NCBI GenBank assembly: GCA_028023455.1
Contig: JAQFVV010006637.1
Span: 64,001-128,000, forward strand
Origin: Epiperipatus broadwayi
Lineage: Eukaryota > Onychophora > Udeonychophora > Euonychophora > Peripatidae
Direction of reading: 5' to 3'
DNA length: 64,000 nt
The number at the start of each line of letters is the position of its first letter. The first letter of the stretch is position 1. The translations under genes were made by a program, and so were the position numbers. Shown here in pieces: positions 10,984 through 22,399 of this stretch. The notes under the pieces are model-generated. The model was not told the origin of the DNA. It ran no database searches and saw only the letters and a program-made list of their open reading frames with translations.

Positions 10984-11041
10984 GTAATCTGGACCAACTA
11001 ATGATTGCTGGTTTAGCATGAAATACGATATTAGTGATTAT
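10984..11041 (+). ncRNA. Family A hammerhead motif, core mutated
   Basis: Same layout as the other copies, but the core is CUAAUGA (G5 to A) and helix III has lost a base. First of the two direct copies; predicted position of the ancestral cut after 11030. Confidence 0.6.
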
Positions 11042-11447
11042 TTATCTTTTCAACATATATGTGTTCAAGTGTATCAGTGTTATGAGACAGTGTGGAGAGT
11101 GGTGGGTTGTGTGAAAGTCTGTGCTCATATACCCTATATATTACATATATAAACATAGGTATATAATAAGCCTGTGTGTTTCAGTTATTACATAGTAGAG
11201 ATGTCTGCCCATCCCTTGTATTAAATGGATTATTTCCTGTGTATGAGAGGTCAGATTGACCTTAGGTCAACATGGGTGTGACAAGAATCTCAGTCTCAGG
11301 GTGGGTTTGAACATTCCATCAGATTTTCAATTGGATGGACGGTTGAAGAGTTGGAGTGTGGAGTGGATTGAAGCCTGTCCATTAAAGTATGAGGATTGGC
11401 TATCTTAATATATATCTGAGCACTTATAGCATATATGTGTAGAGATG

Positions 11448-11506
11448 GTAATGTGGACCAACTGATGATTGCTGGTTTAGCATGGAATATGTATATTGGT
11501 AATTAT
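11448..11506 (+). ncRNA. Family A hammerhead motif, GAAA changed to GGAA
   Basis: ACCAA-CUGAUGA (11462-11468), helix II UUGCUG-GUU-UAGCAU, then GGAA and helix III AUGUAU-like, A 11495, UUGGU. Second direct copy; A13 to G likely abolishes cleavage today. Confidence 0.62.
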
Positions 11507-11616
11507 TTATTTTTTCAACATATATGTGTTCAAGTGTATCAGTGTTATGAGATAGTGTGGAGAGTGGTGGGTCGTGTGAAAGTCTGTGCTCATATACCCT
11601 ATATAGGCAATCATTT

Positions 11617-12890
11617 GCAAATTTGAATTACAAATACAAACGAAGGAAAAAAAATCAATATTCAATAAAGACTAGCATTGAAAAGATAAAGTGTTTATGG
11701 ATAGAAAAGAATAAAAAAATACAAGTTAATATTCATGATATTAATATACTTCAATAGGTGAATAAATTTAGGCATTTGCGTAGTTGGTTGAATAAGGATT
11801 GAAGATGAAGTTAAAAGAAGAATAGCATTGATAAAAGAGATATACGTTAATAAAAAGAAAATAGTTTGTGGCCATTTGAAGAGAAAATCAAGAAAAAGAT
11901 TAATTAAATGCTATATGTGAAGAATGATTTTGAAATGTGGTAATGAAGAAGAATAGGGTAAATTAAATGGATGAATAAAATAACGAATGAGAACGTTTTG
12001 GAAAGAGTAAATAAATACAAAGACTGAATAAGTAAATTAAAGACAGAATGAGAAAAATATACTGAGAAGAAAGAATAGTTTAATGAAGTATGTTTCGGAG
12101 AAAATGGAGAATGGAAACGAAGAATGGATGGAGAAGATTGATCTTGCTGGATGATATAAAATATAGAAAGAAATATATGGAATTGAAGATCTGGGCAATG
12201 AACAGAATAGAATGAAGAATTAGATAAATTAGTTGATTAATTTCTGAACTTGTCTGTAGGACGGGGAACTATTGAATTATTGAATAAGAAAACAAATTTA
12301 TGACATCATAAATATTACTGATAAAAATTGCCATGGAACTAATACTGAACTTTCTCGGATTCTTTACAGTCTCATATATTCCTTATTATTTTTAAATTTA
12401 TGAAGTTATACAAAAAACTATTGATGAATAAGAAAGTAAATATAAAAATATACACTAAAATGGCTAAAATAATGTTTAATATTTTTTTTTATAAAAGAAA
12501 AAAAAGAGAATATTATTAGTAATGAATGTGAGAAAAGTTGAATAAATTAAAAATATCTTGATCTGATTATTAATATAGATATGTGCTTGAAAAAGGGTTT
12601 TTAATAAGTGCGTTTTACAAGTATTTATTATGGATGTGAAATGTGGATACTTAATAGAAGACTACAGTTATGATTAAGAAGAAAAACTAGGAAAAATAAC
12701 ATATCATTGACAGACTTAAAAGGCTGACGAATTAGTCTGAACATGCCAACTAGAAGAGACAGAAAAAGAAAGACTACTGTAGTCTTAAACTAAGTTATTG
12801 CAAAAGACGTAGAAAAGTCCACATGTGAGATGGATAGAAGAGATAAGAAGATTTGATGGAATATGAAGAAAAATTACAAACTGGAGAAAC
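11617..12890 (+). pseudogene. LINE fossil, part 4: RT C-terminal part
   Basis: After the array the LINE continues: KIKCLWIEKNKKIQVNI, FRHLRSWLNKD (for 'F-YLGS-I--DG'), and SIYYGCEMWILNRRLQ near 12620-12665 (for 'LLYGCETWTLNKKLE', a hallmark of this LINE class). A lysine/arginine-rich tail follows (RRDRKRKTTVV). Many stops and frame changes. With parts 1-3 this makes one old plus-strand LINE cut three times by later insertions. Confidence 0.6.
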
Positions 12891-14283
12891 AGGGTTAATC
12901 TTGTAAAAAGTTTGATCCTGAAATGATTGTGACTGAAAATGAAAATAATTTTAAGTTTGATATTAAGCTGTTCTTTATTTTTTGAATATGTTTATTAACT
13001 TTAAAATTTTTTGTGTGAGAATAATTAATTTAAAACCAATGTTTAGAATAGTGGAATAATTCACAACTGTAGTAGAAATATTGATTATTAAAATAATAAA
13101 TGAAATGTAAAAAAAATACAGTAGTTATGCGACGAAGTAAATGTGGTATTAGCTTCAGTGTTTTAATATTTATGATGCTGTAATTTGAAAATATACTATA
13201 TATGTAGCACGTATTTTTTTATATTAATAGAGTATTTATAATAATTTACAGAAGAATAAAATTAAGAAAAATATTCACGGGCCTATAGTTAAGTGATCTG
13301 GAAAGTGAACTATATGGTTCAAACGTATTTTTTTTTTGGAAAAGTTATTGCTGTCATGCAATAAAATATTGGATTATGTTGGTTTAGATTTATTTTCCAC
13401 ATCTTTATATATAAGTATATATTTATTTTATCAATAATACTCATGAATTTAGTGCCATTTTAAATGTATTATTATTATTACTACCGTATTTATATGTTTT
13501 GTAACTTTTATGAAAAAAACTCTGAAATTTTATGTTTTATATAGTTTATATTCAAAGTTTCTACATTTTGACTTCTTATATGAGGGTCATCTTCAACAAT
13601 ATTTATTTTATATCCTACGATTGAATAAACAAGTCAAAATAGTGCGAACATCAAAAATCAAATTTTTATCACAATTATTACCATTTATTTATTCATGGAT
13701 CAAGCTCAAAAATATTATGAAGATACCTCACAAGCCAGATCCCTCAATAAAAATTTAAATACATTTTCAAATAACACTCACTTTTTTAAATATCAAAGTG
13801 AACTTAATTACGAGATAAAATGCCTAACTTTTATCTGACTTCCAATTGATTGTACAGCAATAAACCACAGTTGATACTTTGAAAAAGCTGAAATTTAAAT
13901 ATTGTTGGTAATTTTTGTTTTTATATTAATCAAGTCCTTTCAAAGTAACAATTATTGATTTATTGCTACGTAAGATAAAAATAATCATTTTTAAACCGAC
14001 AAACAAATTGGCATTGATACAAGAGAAAATGGACATTACTTAAAAATCTGGCTTACAAATTGTCTTAAATAATGTTTACGACTTGTTTGTTCCATGAATA
14101 CGTTATATTATAAGCACCATATATTTGAGAATCTGTAAAATTATTTGCAAGATGGTCAAAAATCATTTAAATATTATTACATATGATTTTATTTCCAATA
14201 TATTATTTATTATCTTATTTCAGTTATAAGTTATAAGCGTAAACACAGAAATACCTAATAAGATCTTATATATTATGTTATAG
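12891..14283. other. AT-rich stretch upstream of the first recognised exon; no feature found
   Basis: Only short A/T runs and a 13510-13758 open stretch of unremarkable composition are visible. The SRPBCC domain begins close to the start of exon 14284, and the reading phase requires an upstream exon. I could not identify one here. Confidence 0.4.
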
Positions 14284-14603
14284 AGAAACGTCAGGAAAAT
14301 ATTCTCTTGATGTTGAAGGGATAGTCAGAGCTCGAATTGATAATGTATGGAACGCCATTAGACAGTTTGGCCCTAAAATGTTAGAGTGGAAAACTAAATT
14401 TGCTTATCTCGAACTGGAACCTCCAGGTGTAGATGAGATTGGTGCTTTTAGAATTATTCAGGCTAAAGGAGATGATATCTTTTTTCGAGAGCGACTTGAC
14501 GTTAGAGATGATGATCACTTTGAAATGAAAACTATATTCGTAGATGCGATTCCTTTACCAGTTAAATTATCTAATTCACACATACAAGCAAAATTAAGAC
14601 CAT
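14284..14603 (+). CDS. Exon of an SRPBCC (START-like)-C2 protein: SRPBCC domain
   Basis: Acceptor ...gttatag before 14284 and donor cat/gtaagt at 14604. Reading is open for 106 codons from 14285. The start resembles the first strand and helix of polyketide-cyclase/Bet v1-like SRPBCC proteins: GKYSLDVEGIVRARIDNVWN, then AIRQFGPKMLEW. A set of beta strands follows (GAFRIIQAKGDDIFFRERL, HFEMKTIFVDAIPLPV). SRPBCC folds bind lipids or other hydrophobic ligands in a central cavity; no ligand can be deduced here. The exon starts with the third base of a codon (phase 2) and ends in phase 1. An ATG at 14378 lies inside the domain, so it is not the start. Reading past the donor only gives a low-complexity intron tail. 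Confidence 0.85.
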
Positions 14604-15733
14604 GTAAGTATTCTCAATTAACATTGTATTTTTTAATTTTAAATTATAATACTGTCAGTAACAATGTAATATTTTATCTATTTTTTATACTTATTTCGAA
14701 TAAAAAATATAACAACTATAATAATACAAAGCTAGATATTCTTCTTAAAGAGTAAACAATATTATTAAAGCAGTCGTAATAAAAATAAACGTTAAACCAG
14801 CTACCAGAAACAGTAGCTATAGCCATAACAATAGCTAAGGCACAAAAGAATAAGTTGACTATCTCCAATCATTTAGAAAAAGTCTATAAAATACGAACAA
14901 TTGTTTGCTTGTATGCATGAAGTCTATCTTGAGACATGTAGTCAAACCTTGCTTTCTTAATTGAAATATTTTATTCATTTTCCATTGCTTGAATTTGTGG
15001 ACACTGAATCTATATATAATGTATATCAGGCTATCAGTTATATGACATACTAACATATTTTTTCTGACTGTCTTAGTCAAGCTGATGTTTGCAGACCCTG
15101 AGTGGAACAATAGTCCTTACTTCAAAGTATATATTTACTTATAATGGTTAGCTTTTGCTTTCTTGTCCAAAAGATTTTGTGCAAGTGTTGTGGCTTATTA
15201 ATTACCCATCTTATGCATATCCATTTATTCAGTATAAAGAAGCAGCCAAAGACAAAAAAGGTGACCTATCACGGAACATTAAATAAAATCAAACTTTTAT
15301 TAAATAAAAAAGCTTAAATACTCGATACGTCAACAGTTGGCCGGGGGAACAATCTTAACCCACTACAACAAAAACGGAAATGATTTATTCATTGCATATA
15401 TATTTTACACTTTGATTAAGGCTGAAAATTTTTTTTTCAAATAGACAAAGAGACTACGTCTTAATTATAGGCACCAAAATATTCATCAATACGTTTACGT
15501 TAAGTCCTTTTCTTATAAACAGATCGTAAATCATTACTAGACATAGTTACTACTAAAAACGATCTCCACTCTGCATATTAAAATAGTTTAATTTTCTACT
15601 GCCTATAACTTTACATCGCAACATATGGAAAGAAAAACATTTCCCACATCAATGTATTCAGTAAAAACATTTCCCACATCAATGTATTTAGTAAATTTCC
15701 AACTTAACAATCGGAAAAGAGAGAATATGATTA
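14604..15733. other. Intron 1, proximal part; no element recognised
   Basis: Starts with the donor gtaagt. Contains a direct duplication of a 26-base unit (acatttcccacatcaatgta, at about 15639 and 15665) and otherwise unremarkable AT-rich sequence. No exon with consistent phase was seen. Confidence 0.5.
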
Positions 15734-15734
15734 G

Positions 15735-15995
15735 TATAAGATGTGATATGTTGGACTAATTCCATCATTTATGAGTGAATGTTGAATGTATAGAAAATTT
15801 TAAACTTTCCAAACACAAACAACTTGTTAGTAATAACACACAAATAGACAATACAGGTTAGTAGTATTGTCTATTTGTGTGTTATTGCTAACAAATCGTT
15901 TGTATTTGGAAAGTTTAAATAAAGTTTAAAATTTTCTGTACATTCAACATTCACTCATAAATGATGGAAATAGTCCAACATATCACATCTTATAA
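15735..15995. mobile_element. Fold-back element sharing its tail with the SINE family
   Basis: Left arm 15735-15854 and right arm 15864-15995 are near-perfect inverted repeats around a 9-base loop (aggttagta). The arm end atgatggaaatagtccaa also ends the tRNA-SINE copies at 1170-1190. So this is a head-less, inverted dimer of a related tail, not a simple MITE. Confidence 0.7.
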
Positions 15996-17539
15996 TATAC
16001 CATCATTACAAACCTTCAGACAAATATGATTAGTATAACTGATTATAAAATAACAATCAAATTACTAATAAGTTAATTGCCCATTGGATTAGAAATGACC
16101 AGAAGTATCAGCTACTGAATAAACAGATATATAGAACTTGTTCTTGCATATTAAAGTTTAGAGCTCTATTATAAGATTTTTAATATACAATTGAAATATA
16201 GCTCTGCTTTTTATCGATTATCTTTTGTGAATAGATATCGATAATCTTTTACTTGGGAAAAAAGTTATATATTTTGTATCAGATATGAAAGATATGATAA
16301 TGTTGGTGTGGTATAAAAAATAATGAGATTAAGGCATAAAAATTACTGTACTAATTTTGAGGGGAATATATCTTGAGTACAGTTTAGCTTTATGTTTCAC
16401 TGACCAAATACATGGAATTTACATATCTATATTAGATATGGAAGTGTTTGTATAATTGCACCAATGAAAATGACTTCAGGTGGTTGTTAATATGTAAATT
16501 ATACTGAAATGCGAAACTGAATTTGAATGATACGTCTCCGTAAATTTCTAATAGATTTTCAAAAATTCGTATGAATGCTACACTTTGAAATTTCTCTGTT
16601 AAAATTCTCAATAGGACAGGGAGAATATCATAACATATTATCTTCATCAAATAATCATACATGTCAATCTTTAATGCACAATTATTAGATTTTTTATTGT
16701 CTTGATATTAATAACAAGTGTGGAAAAACACGTATTGATAAGTTATTTGCCTATATTGCTTATTTTGCTGTAAGACTTTGAAAAAAATTTCTGTATGATG
16801 AATTCCAATAGATTAAAAACATATTTACGGTTTTTGATTTGGATTAGATTTTTTTGGTTGAAAGCAAGCTTTTTTCATTTAAATCAAAAATATGAATAAC
16901 AGTAAATTATAAAAATATATTTTTGATTTGTTACTACCGTTGTTATATTTTTAAGGTACCTTGCAACAACTTAAGTCAGCGAAGAATGGCTGAAGTAAAC
17001 TATTAAAGATTTCTAAAAAAAATATTTTGGATCAGTTTACTAGAACAGTTATGCACCACCTCCTGTTTGAGTTTGCAAGCATATCATGTTTTTCTGAACA
17101 CAACCACCCATAAATTTAGTATATAGATCAAATTATATATACGCCAAATATCAAATACAAATATTCTTTGGGATTTAATTTTTTGCATAAAAGGACATGA
17201 TAGGCTGAAAATATTAATAACATTGCAGTTATTTTTTATCCATGAAATAATTTATTTTATCTTTAAAAGGTTTTTTTTTCTGGTTCTGCATTAGAACACA
17301 GGATGTTTTAACCAGTAAACATCACATGCCCAACAAGACATCACATAATGTCAAAAGTACGCAGCAATATTTTAGTTATTCTTTTTCAGAAATAATATAT
17401 GCTTGATTTAAATTAACATTTGCCATTTTAACAATATTTATGCTTTAACAATTCAAGTTAAAAAAGAAAAAAACTAAAAAACAAAAAATGTGTCTGAAAA
17501 AAGTATTTGCATAAAGAATAGACAATAAATGATATGTTT
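15996..17539. other. Intron 1, middle part; no element recognised
   Basis: AT-rich with short A and T runs. No coding similarity or larger repeat was detected by eye. Confidence 0.4.
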
Positions 17540-17541
17540 AA

Positions 17542-17600
<59 letters not shown>

Positions 17601-17612
17601 CAACAACAATAC
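17540..17612. repeat. (AAT)n microsatellite
   Basis: About 18 AAT units followed by a few CAA units. A short (ATT)n run lies at 17764-17790. Confidence 0.95.
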
Positions 17613-17814
17613 TTATAATAATGGTAGAGCCAAAAATTCCCCAAAAATCAAAGAAATTATTACAAATAGATGTTATTTTGAATAAGCCCTTAGTGCAGTG
17701 TTAATGGGTCAGATTTTGGAGCATAGAATCTTCAGATCGATTAGTTTTGGCACTCCCAGCACATTATTATTATTATTATTATTATTATTTAATATCTAAC
17801 ATACAGACTATATA

Positions 17815-18140
17815 TATATACCTGTACGAACAATGTAATATATCGAGTATTTTGAGCTCAGACTTTCACACGACTCTCAACTCTTAACAGTATCTCATAC
17901 CACTAGATACACTTGACCACATATATGTCTAAAAGATAATAATCACAATATATGTATTTTGTGCTAAACCAGCACTCGTCAGTTGGTCCAGATTATCATC
18001 TCTACACATATATACAATTAGTGCTCAGATTTATATTAAGATAGCCAATCTTCATACTTTAATGGAAAGGCTTCAATCCATTACACCCTCCAATTCTTCA
18101 GGCAGCCATCCTATTGAAATCTGATAATGTAACGCTCAAA
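17815..18140 (-). mobile_element. Family A hammerhead repeat, single copy in intron 1
   Basis: Reverse complement reads the family A consensus, from the region before the hammerhead (antisense caatcttcatactttaatgg) to the tail (antisense tatcgagtattttgagctcagactttcac). It stops at the ATT array. Confidence 0.75.
17939..17996 (-). ncRNA. Family A hammerhead motif, G12 lost
   Basis: Reverse complement: AUAAUC-UGG-ACCAA, CUGACGA, helix II GUGCUG-GUU-UAGCAC with a G-C closing pair, then AAAA instead of GAAA, helix III AUACAUAU. The lost G is the one in a CG dinucleotide (CACGAAA to CACAAAA), as expected from CpG deamination. Confidence 0.65.
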
Positions 18141-18177
18141 GCCCACACTGTTACCAACATTTTCGTCACAAAATACA

Positions 18178-18358
<181 letters not shown>

Positions 18359-18450
18359 AAAATAACTTGTAACAAATTGATTAAATTTTGTGAAATATTT
18401 TTTTTTGCCTAATTAAATGTAAATATATTCTCTCTCCTTTTATATTTTAG

Positions 18451-18651
18451 TAAATAATGAAAAAACAGTAGTCGATTTTCACTGTCGATTTGACTGCATT
18501 AGCACAAAAGTTGCCACCTTCGTAACTGATATGTTTAGAAAAGGTTTGGAAAGTAGTATTAAAGATTTGGATCAGTATTTTAATTCTGTTTATGGTCTTT
18601 TGAAAATCACAATTTTAGCAGGTATTAACCTAAAAGGATCGGAGGTTTTAT
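18451..18651 (+). CDS. Exon of the SRPBCC-C2 protein: end of SRPBCC and start of C2
   Basis: Acceptor tatattttag before 18451 and donor tat/gtaagt at 18652. The split codons join in frame with both neighbours (phase 1 to phase 1). The first half finishes the SRPBCC sheet (VVDFHCRFDCI) and supplies the long C-terminal helix typical of that fold (KVATFVTDMFRKGLESSIKD). After a short linker the first strand of a C2 domain begins (YGLLKITILAGINLKGSEV). The C2 domain is thus split between this exon and the one at 28682. The loop after the first strand lacks the usual first calcium-binding Asp, so calcium binding is uncertain. Confidence 0.88.
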
Positions 18652-18731
18652 GTAAGTTATACTTTTTTCTTTTCATTATATATATATAAATTGAAATAAT
18701 AAATTTAACGGTTTACAAACTATTATAAACA

Positions 18732-18852
18732 ATCCTTAAATCCGCAGAAGTACTTTCGGTTAAACCTGCCTCAACTGCCATTAAATTGAATTTAATGGCA
18801 GTTGAGGGAGGTTTAAGAAATTAACCGAAAGTAGTTCTGCGGATTTAAGGAT
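18732..18852. repeat. Fold-back (MITE-like) palindrome
   Basis: Arms of about 52-67 bases (atccttaaatccgcagaa... and ...ttctgcggatttaaggat) around a short ttgaa loop. Starts 80 bases after the exon donor. No coding potential. Confidence 0.85.
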
Positions 18853-18859
18853 CGTATAA

Positions 18860-20130
18860 GATCTCTAATATTAAGGGGAAAAGCATAGACACTGCATGTC
18901 TGTTTTACACAAAGAGAAAACTAAAAAAAACTTTAGACAAATACTTTTATTTATATAAATGCAATATTTTCTTCAGCTTTCACGTTATGTGACTGAAAAT
19001 AATACAAACAGATAAGATTGAATTACGCATCACCAGCCAACAGTGAAGAGTCACCATCCAAGAGTAATGGGTCCAAGAGTAATGGGTCTCCTTCTAGCAG
19101 TGATGAGTCAAAATTAAGTTTCCAGATCTACAAATAAAGACACATGACCTGTTCATGAAGTCATCAAACTGAAGCTAGAAAGTGATGAAGACATCCTTCA
19201 AAGTATTTGGATGACTGCATTCTCCAAGACTAATTTTAGCTAGGGGGAGGGAAGGTTATATCTCATCTTATCTTCAGATAATGGAATAGTTCAGATTCCA
19301 TCTTATTTTGATCACATTGAGCATTTATCACCACAGATCAATGGATATACAAATAAATAACCTGTGTCTAATGGCAAGAAGGGTCCAATAGGCAGTGATG
19401 CTCATTGAATCTGAATGATTACATTATGGAAGGGGATTTGGCCATAAATAGTCAATCCATTTGGAGGTGAGGTCAGACAACAACTGTTAAAGATGAATAA
19501 CAATATACACATGCTATATATGGGTGAACAATAAGCCAAGTTTGCATTCGAATTGAAAGACTGCTAAACATAAACCAGGCATGAAGCAAGCTGTCACAGA
19601 ATAGCCAGAAATGTCATTATGACAAGCTGACACAGTATGGCTGTCATAGGTAAACTTATAAGGGCACTTGAAGTTTCTTCTTTCTATAGTTTCATGGCAA
19701 TTAATGCTATACCAAGACAGCAATACCAGGTGAAAGTATAACATTATGTATAGTGTAAAAACGCAATTGTATATTTGTTTCATTAATAAATATTACTAAT
19801 CATATAAACAAAAGTATATAAAAAAAGAATCTTTTTATCACATCAAATCTTTGATCAATATTTTCATAATATATATAAGTTGTAAAATCACAATCAGGTT
19901 AGAAATTATATTGTTCTCTGTGGAAGATGATTACCATGCACCAATGTCAGGCTGAAAGTATGCGATAAATATTACTATTGCTACTTATTGGTAAAGTTTT
20001 TTAAAATATAATTTTAAATGTTAATATCAAAAATTTTTAGGAATATTTTTATTGCTCAATTGTATATGTTTTATATTATTATTATTACTCATTCACACAT
20101 ATAAGTATTTAACAACTTTTATATAAACAA
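18860..20130. other. Intron 2, proximal part; no element recognised
   Basis: Contains a short duplicated phrase (ccaagagtaatgggtc near 19055-19085) and AT-rich unique sequence. No exon found. Confidence 0.4.
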
Positions 20131-20136
20131 AGGCAA

Positions 20137-20540
20137 AACTCTCCATACAGTAGTGCCACCCTGTGCCAAACAGAATAATCAATGGATGCCAAAAGGCTTG
20201 TGCATAAAATCCCTATCTAGTGCCTACTCATCCAATATCCCCAGACTAGTTTCTGGCTTGTGGCCATCATCAGTGAGGAGCCTTGGATCTGAGAGCACTG
20301 CACCTAGATCTTAGGATCTAATGCAATCCTCCAGCAGCCACCTTTTAACTCTACTTTACTACAAAACTATGAGAATGAAATTGAAAACATTGTTAATATC
20401 TTCAATATAAGCTCAATAGCTTATATAGTCATATGGGTCTGAACTCAATTCAGCACCCATACATTTTGTTTACAACAATTATATGCTAGTATAGAGATGG
20501 TAATCATGTGATGTTTAGTGGTTTAAATTTTAAAATACAT
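20137..20540 (-). mobile_element. Family B hammerhead repeat, minus orientation
   Basis: Family B starts with gcaaaactctccatacagta, followed by the antisense hammerhead (20230-20288). It then extends through agatcttaggatctaatgca and a pyrimidine-rich part to a tail ending in tcatgtgatgtttagtggttta. A similarly long copy lies at 40681-41075. Confidence 0.75.
20230..20288 (-). ncRNA. Family B hammerhead ribozyme, complete
   Basis: Reverse complement: outer helix I AUCCAA/UUGGAU, inner UCCUCA/UGGGGA (one G-U pair), core CUGAUGA, helix II UGGC-CACAA-GCCA (4 pairs), GAA, helix III ACUAGU (palindrome), residue 17 C, giving the canonical GUC cleavage triplet. Every invariant core base is present, and nothing in this copy argues against activity. 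Confidence 0.85.
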
Positions 20541-20774
20541 ATATTCATTCTACCATCCTCACTAAACTTTTGTTTTGAATTTTTTTTGTGTGTGCCAGCA
20601 TTGTTTTCAATGTGGTTTTTATGACTGAAATTATTATAGTATATATACATTTTTAAACAAAAATATTGCTTGAATAACAATTTTACTACTAAAAATAGAA
20701 AGAATTATGCAAACTAAATTAATTTCTAAATTTGAAATCACCAATGATGCACCATTTTTGCTAAACTTGTGCAG

Positions 20775-21005
20775 TGCTCTCAGATCTAAGGCTCCTCACT
20801 GATGATGGCCACAAGCCAAAAACTAGTCTGGGGATATTGGATGAGTAGGCACTAGATAGGGATTTTATGCACAAGCCTTTTGGCATCCATTGATTATTCT
20901 GGTTGGCACAGGATGGCACTACTGTATGGAGAGTTTTGCCTTTGTTTACAACAATTATGTGCTAGTATGAGATGGTGATCATGTGATGTTTAGTGGTTTA
21001 ACTTT
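20775..21005 (+). mobile_element. Family B hammerhead repeat, plus orientation
   Basis: Inverted partner of 20137-20540: ends with actgtatggagagttttgcc and the tail gatcatgtgatgtttagtggttta. Confidence 0.75.
20784..20842 (+). ncRNA. Family B hammerhead motif, G12 lost
   Basis: UCCUCA-CUGAUGA-UGGC-CACAA-GCCA is intact, but GAAA reads AAAA. Helices I and III and the GUC triplet are preserved. Confidence 0.65.
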
Positions 21006-21159
21006 TATATAAGTATTAATATTTTTCATTAGATTCTTTTAACATATTGTATTAAATTCAAATATGGAATGACTCATAAATATCACATTATCAAGATTAG
21101 CATTATTCCATAAAATTATTATGAGTGTTGTGAGTTTTCAGACTGACCAAGGTGGCAGT

Positions 21160-22370
21160 CCATATTTTTGATAAATTTCGATAAATATACAGTTTCCAGG
21201 GCTTACCAAGATGGCAAGCCCATATTATATTAACAATCTTCAGACGTTTACAAAATTAATGTTAATTTTTTAAAAAAGGAATAAATTCACAAAATTTCAC
21301 TAATAATCTTTATTTCAATTAAAAAATAAAGCAATAAATTCCGATAAATTTAATTGATAATCTTTGTTTTAATTTTTTTTTAAATTTACTTACCGAAGAT
21401 GGATTAGTTATATTTACAAAAAATGAGTGGACGGCCTACATCTCCCAGAGATGTCTTACTTACATAAAGCAAAAAAAAATATATATAAATACAATATTTA
21501 CATTTCGTTCATATCTAGTTACACTTATAAAAAATGAACCCCAAAAAATATAAGTACTATATTTAGAGTTTATCCATAATGGCTTCCAAAATCACTATCG
21601 ATATACCAAAGGCCTATAATCTCTCAAGGATCTTAGTTGGTAAATTTAAAAAAAAAAGAATTAATATACAATTTCGAGAAAAGTAATAAATTCGAATAAA
21701 TTTCCTATAAATTCTGATAAATTTCATGTTCAATCTTTATTTCAATTTTTTTTACTTATATTATAATGTGGAAGTCATAAGACAATCTTAACGTTGTAAA
21801 CTTTGGTTCAGCATGTGTCTTTTTGGCCACAGATTTTTTTTGGGTAAATAGTGATAATGATCAAAATTTGGGACCTTCCTGTTACAGAACAGGATGCAAG
21901 GAGTAGAGTATTTCCAAAGGTATTGAATTCTACCCTCCAGAAAAGCAAGCATTAATGGTCACGATTTGAAAATAAAAAACACTGGGGAACTGAGCAACAA
22001 CATCTGGATTGCTATTTGGCAGAAGTTATGTGGTATTGATTACAATAAAAAACAATTTTCATTTGTAATGATTTTGGAGCATGCCACCAACATAAATAAA
22101 CTATAATTATTGTAATTATATGTTTTTTGGTTCATTTTTTTGTAAACATAACTTAGAAGATTGTAGGCCTTCCACTCATTTTTTGTAAATGTACTGACCC
22201 ATGTTCAGAAAGTAAGTAAAAAAGAAAAGAAATAAAGACTACAATTAAATTTACCAGAATTTATTCCTTTTAAAAAAAAAATTAACATTAATTTTTGGAA
22301 GATTGTTAATGAAATACAGGCTGCCATCTTGGTAAACCCTTGAAATTATATTTATCAAATTTTACCAAAA
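21160..22370. mobile_element. Fold-back DNA-transposon-like element (about 1.2 kb)
   Basis: The left part (21165-21470: accaaggtggcagtcc, gtttacaaaattaatgttaatttttt, aaaaaatgagtggacggcctaca) reappears reverse-complemented at 22140-22370 (aggccttccactcattttttgt, aaaattaacattaattttt, ctgccatcttggtaaaccc). The centre (21780-22080) has no clean ORF. Non-autonomous or badly decayed; superfamily unknown. Confidence 0.6.
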
Positions 22371-22399
22371 ATACATTATTTTTTATACTATTTTTCAAA

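Larger units (their letters stand above)
10619..11616. mobile_element. Hammerhead-repeat array A-II with 9-bp target duplication
   Basis: CAATCATTT at 10619-10627 recurs at 11608-11616 on the far side of about 980 bp of family A sequence, inside the LINE fossil. The left part (10628-10980) is minus-oriented. From about 10981 the sequence turns to plus orientation and contains two direct copies, whose predicted cleavage positions 11030 and 11495 are 465 bp apart. This direct dimer is what one expects of an element that can yield a ribozyme-cut monomer. Confidence 0.75.

Noticed and set aside
13510-13758. Possible upstream exon of the SRPBCC-C2 gene
   Set aside because: No domain-like pattern, the required phase-2 donor is absent, and composition is like the surrounding intron.
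14378-14755. ATG 14378 as start of a single-exon gene ending at 14755
   Set aside because: The SRPBCC domain begins upstream of this ATG, and the gtaagt at 14604 fits in frame with the exon at 18451; the tail to 14755 is low-complexity intron.
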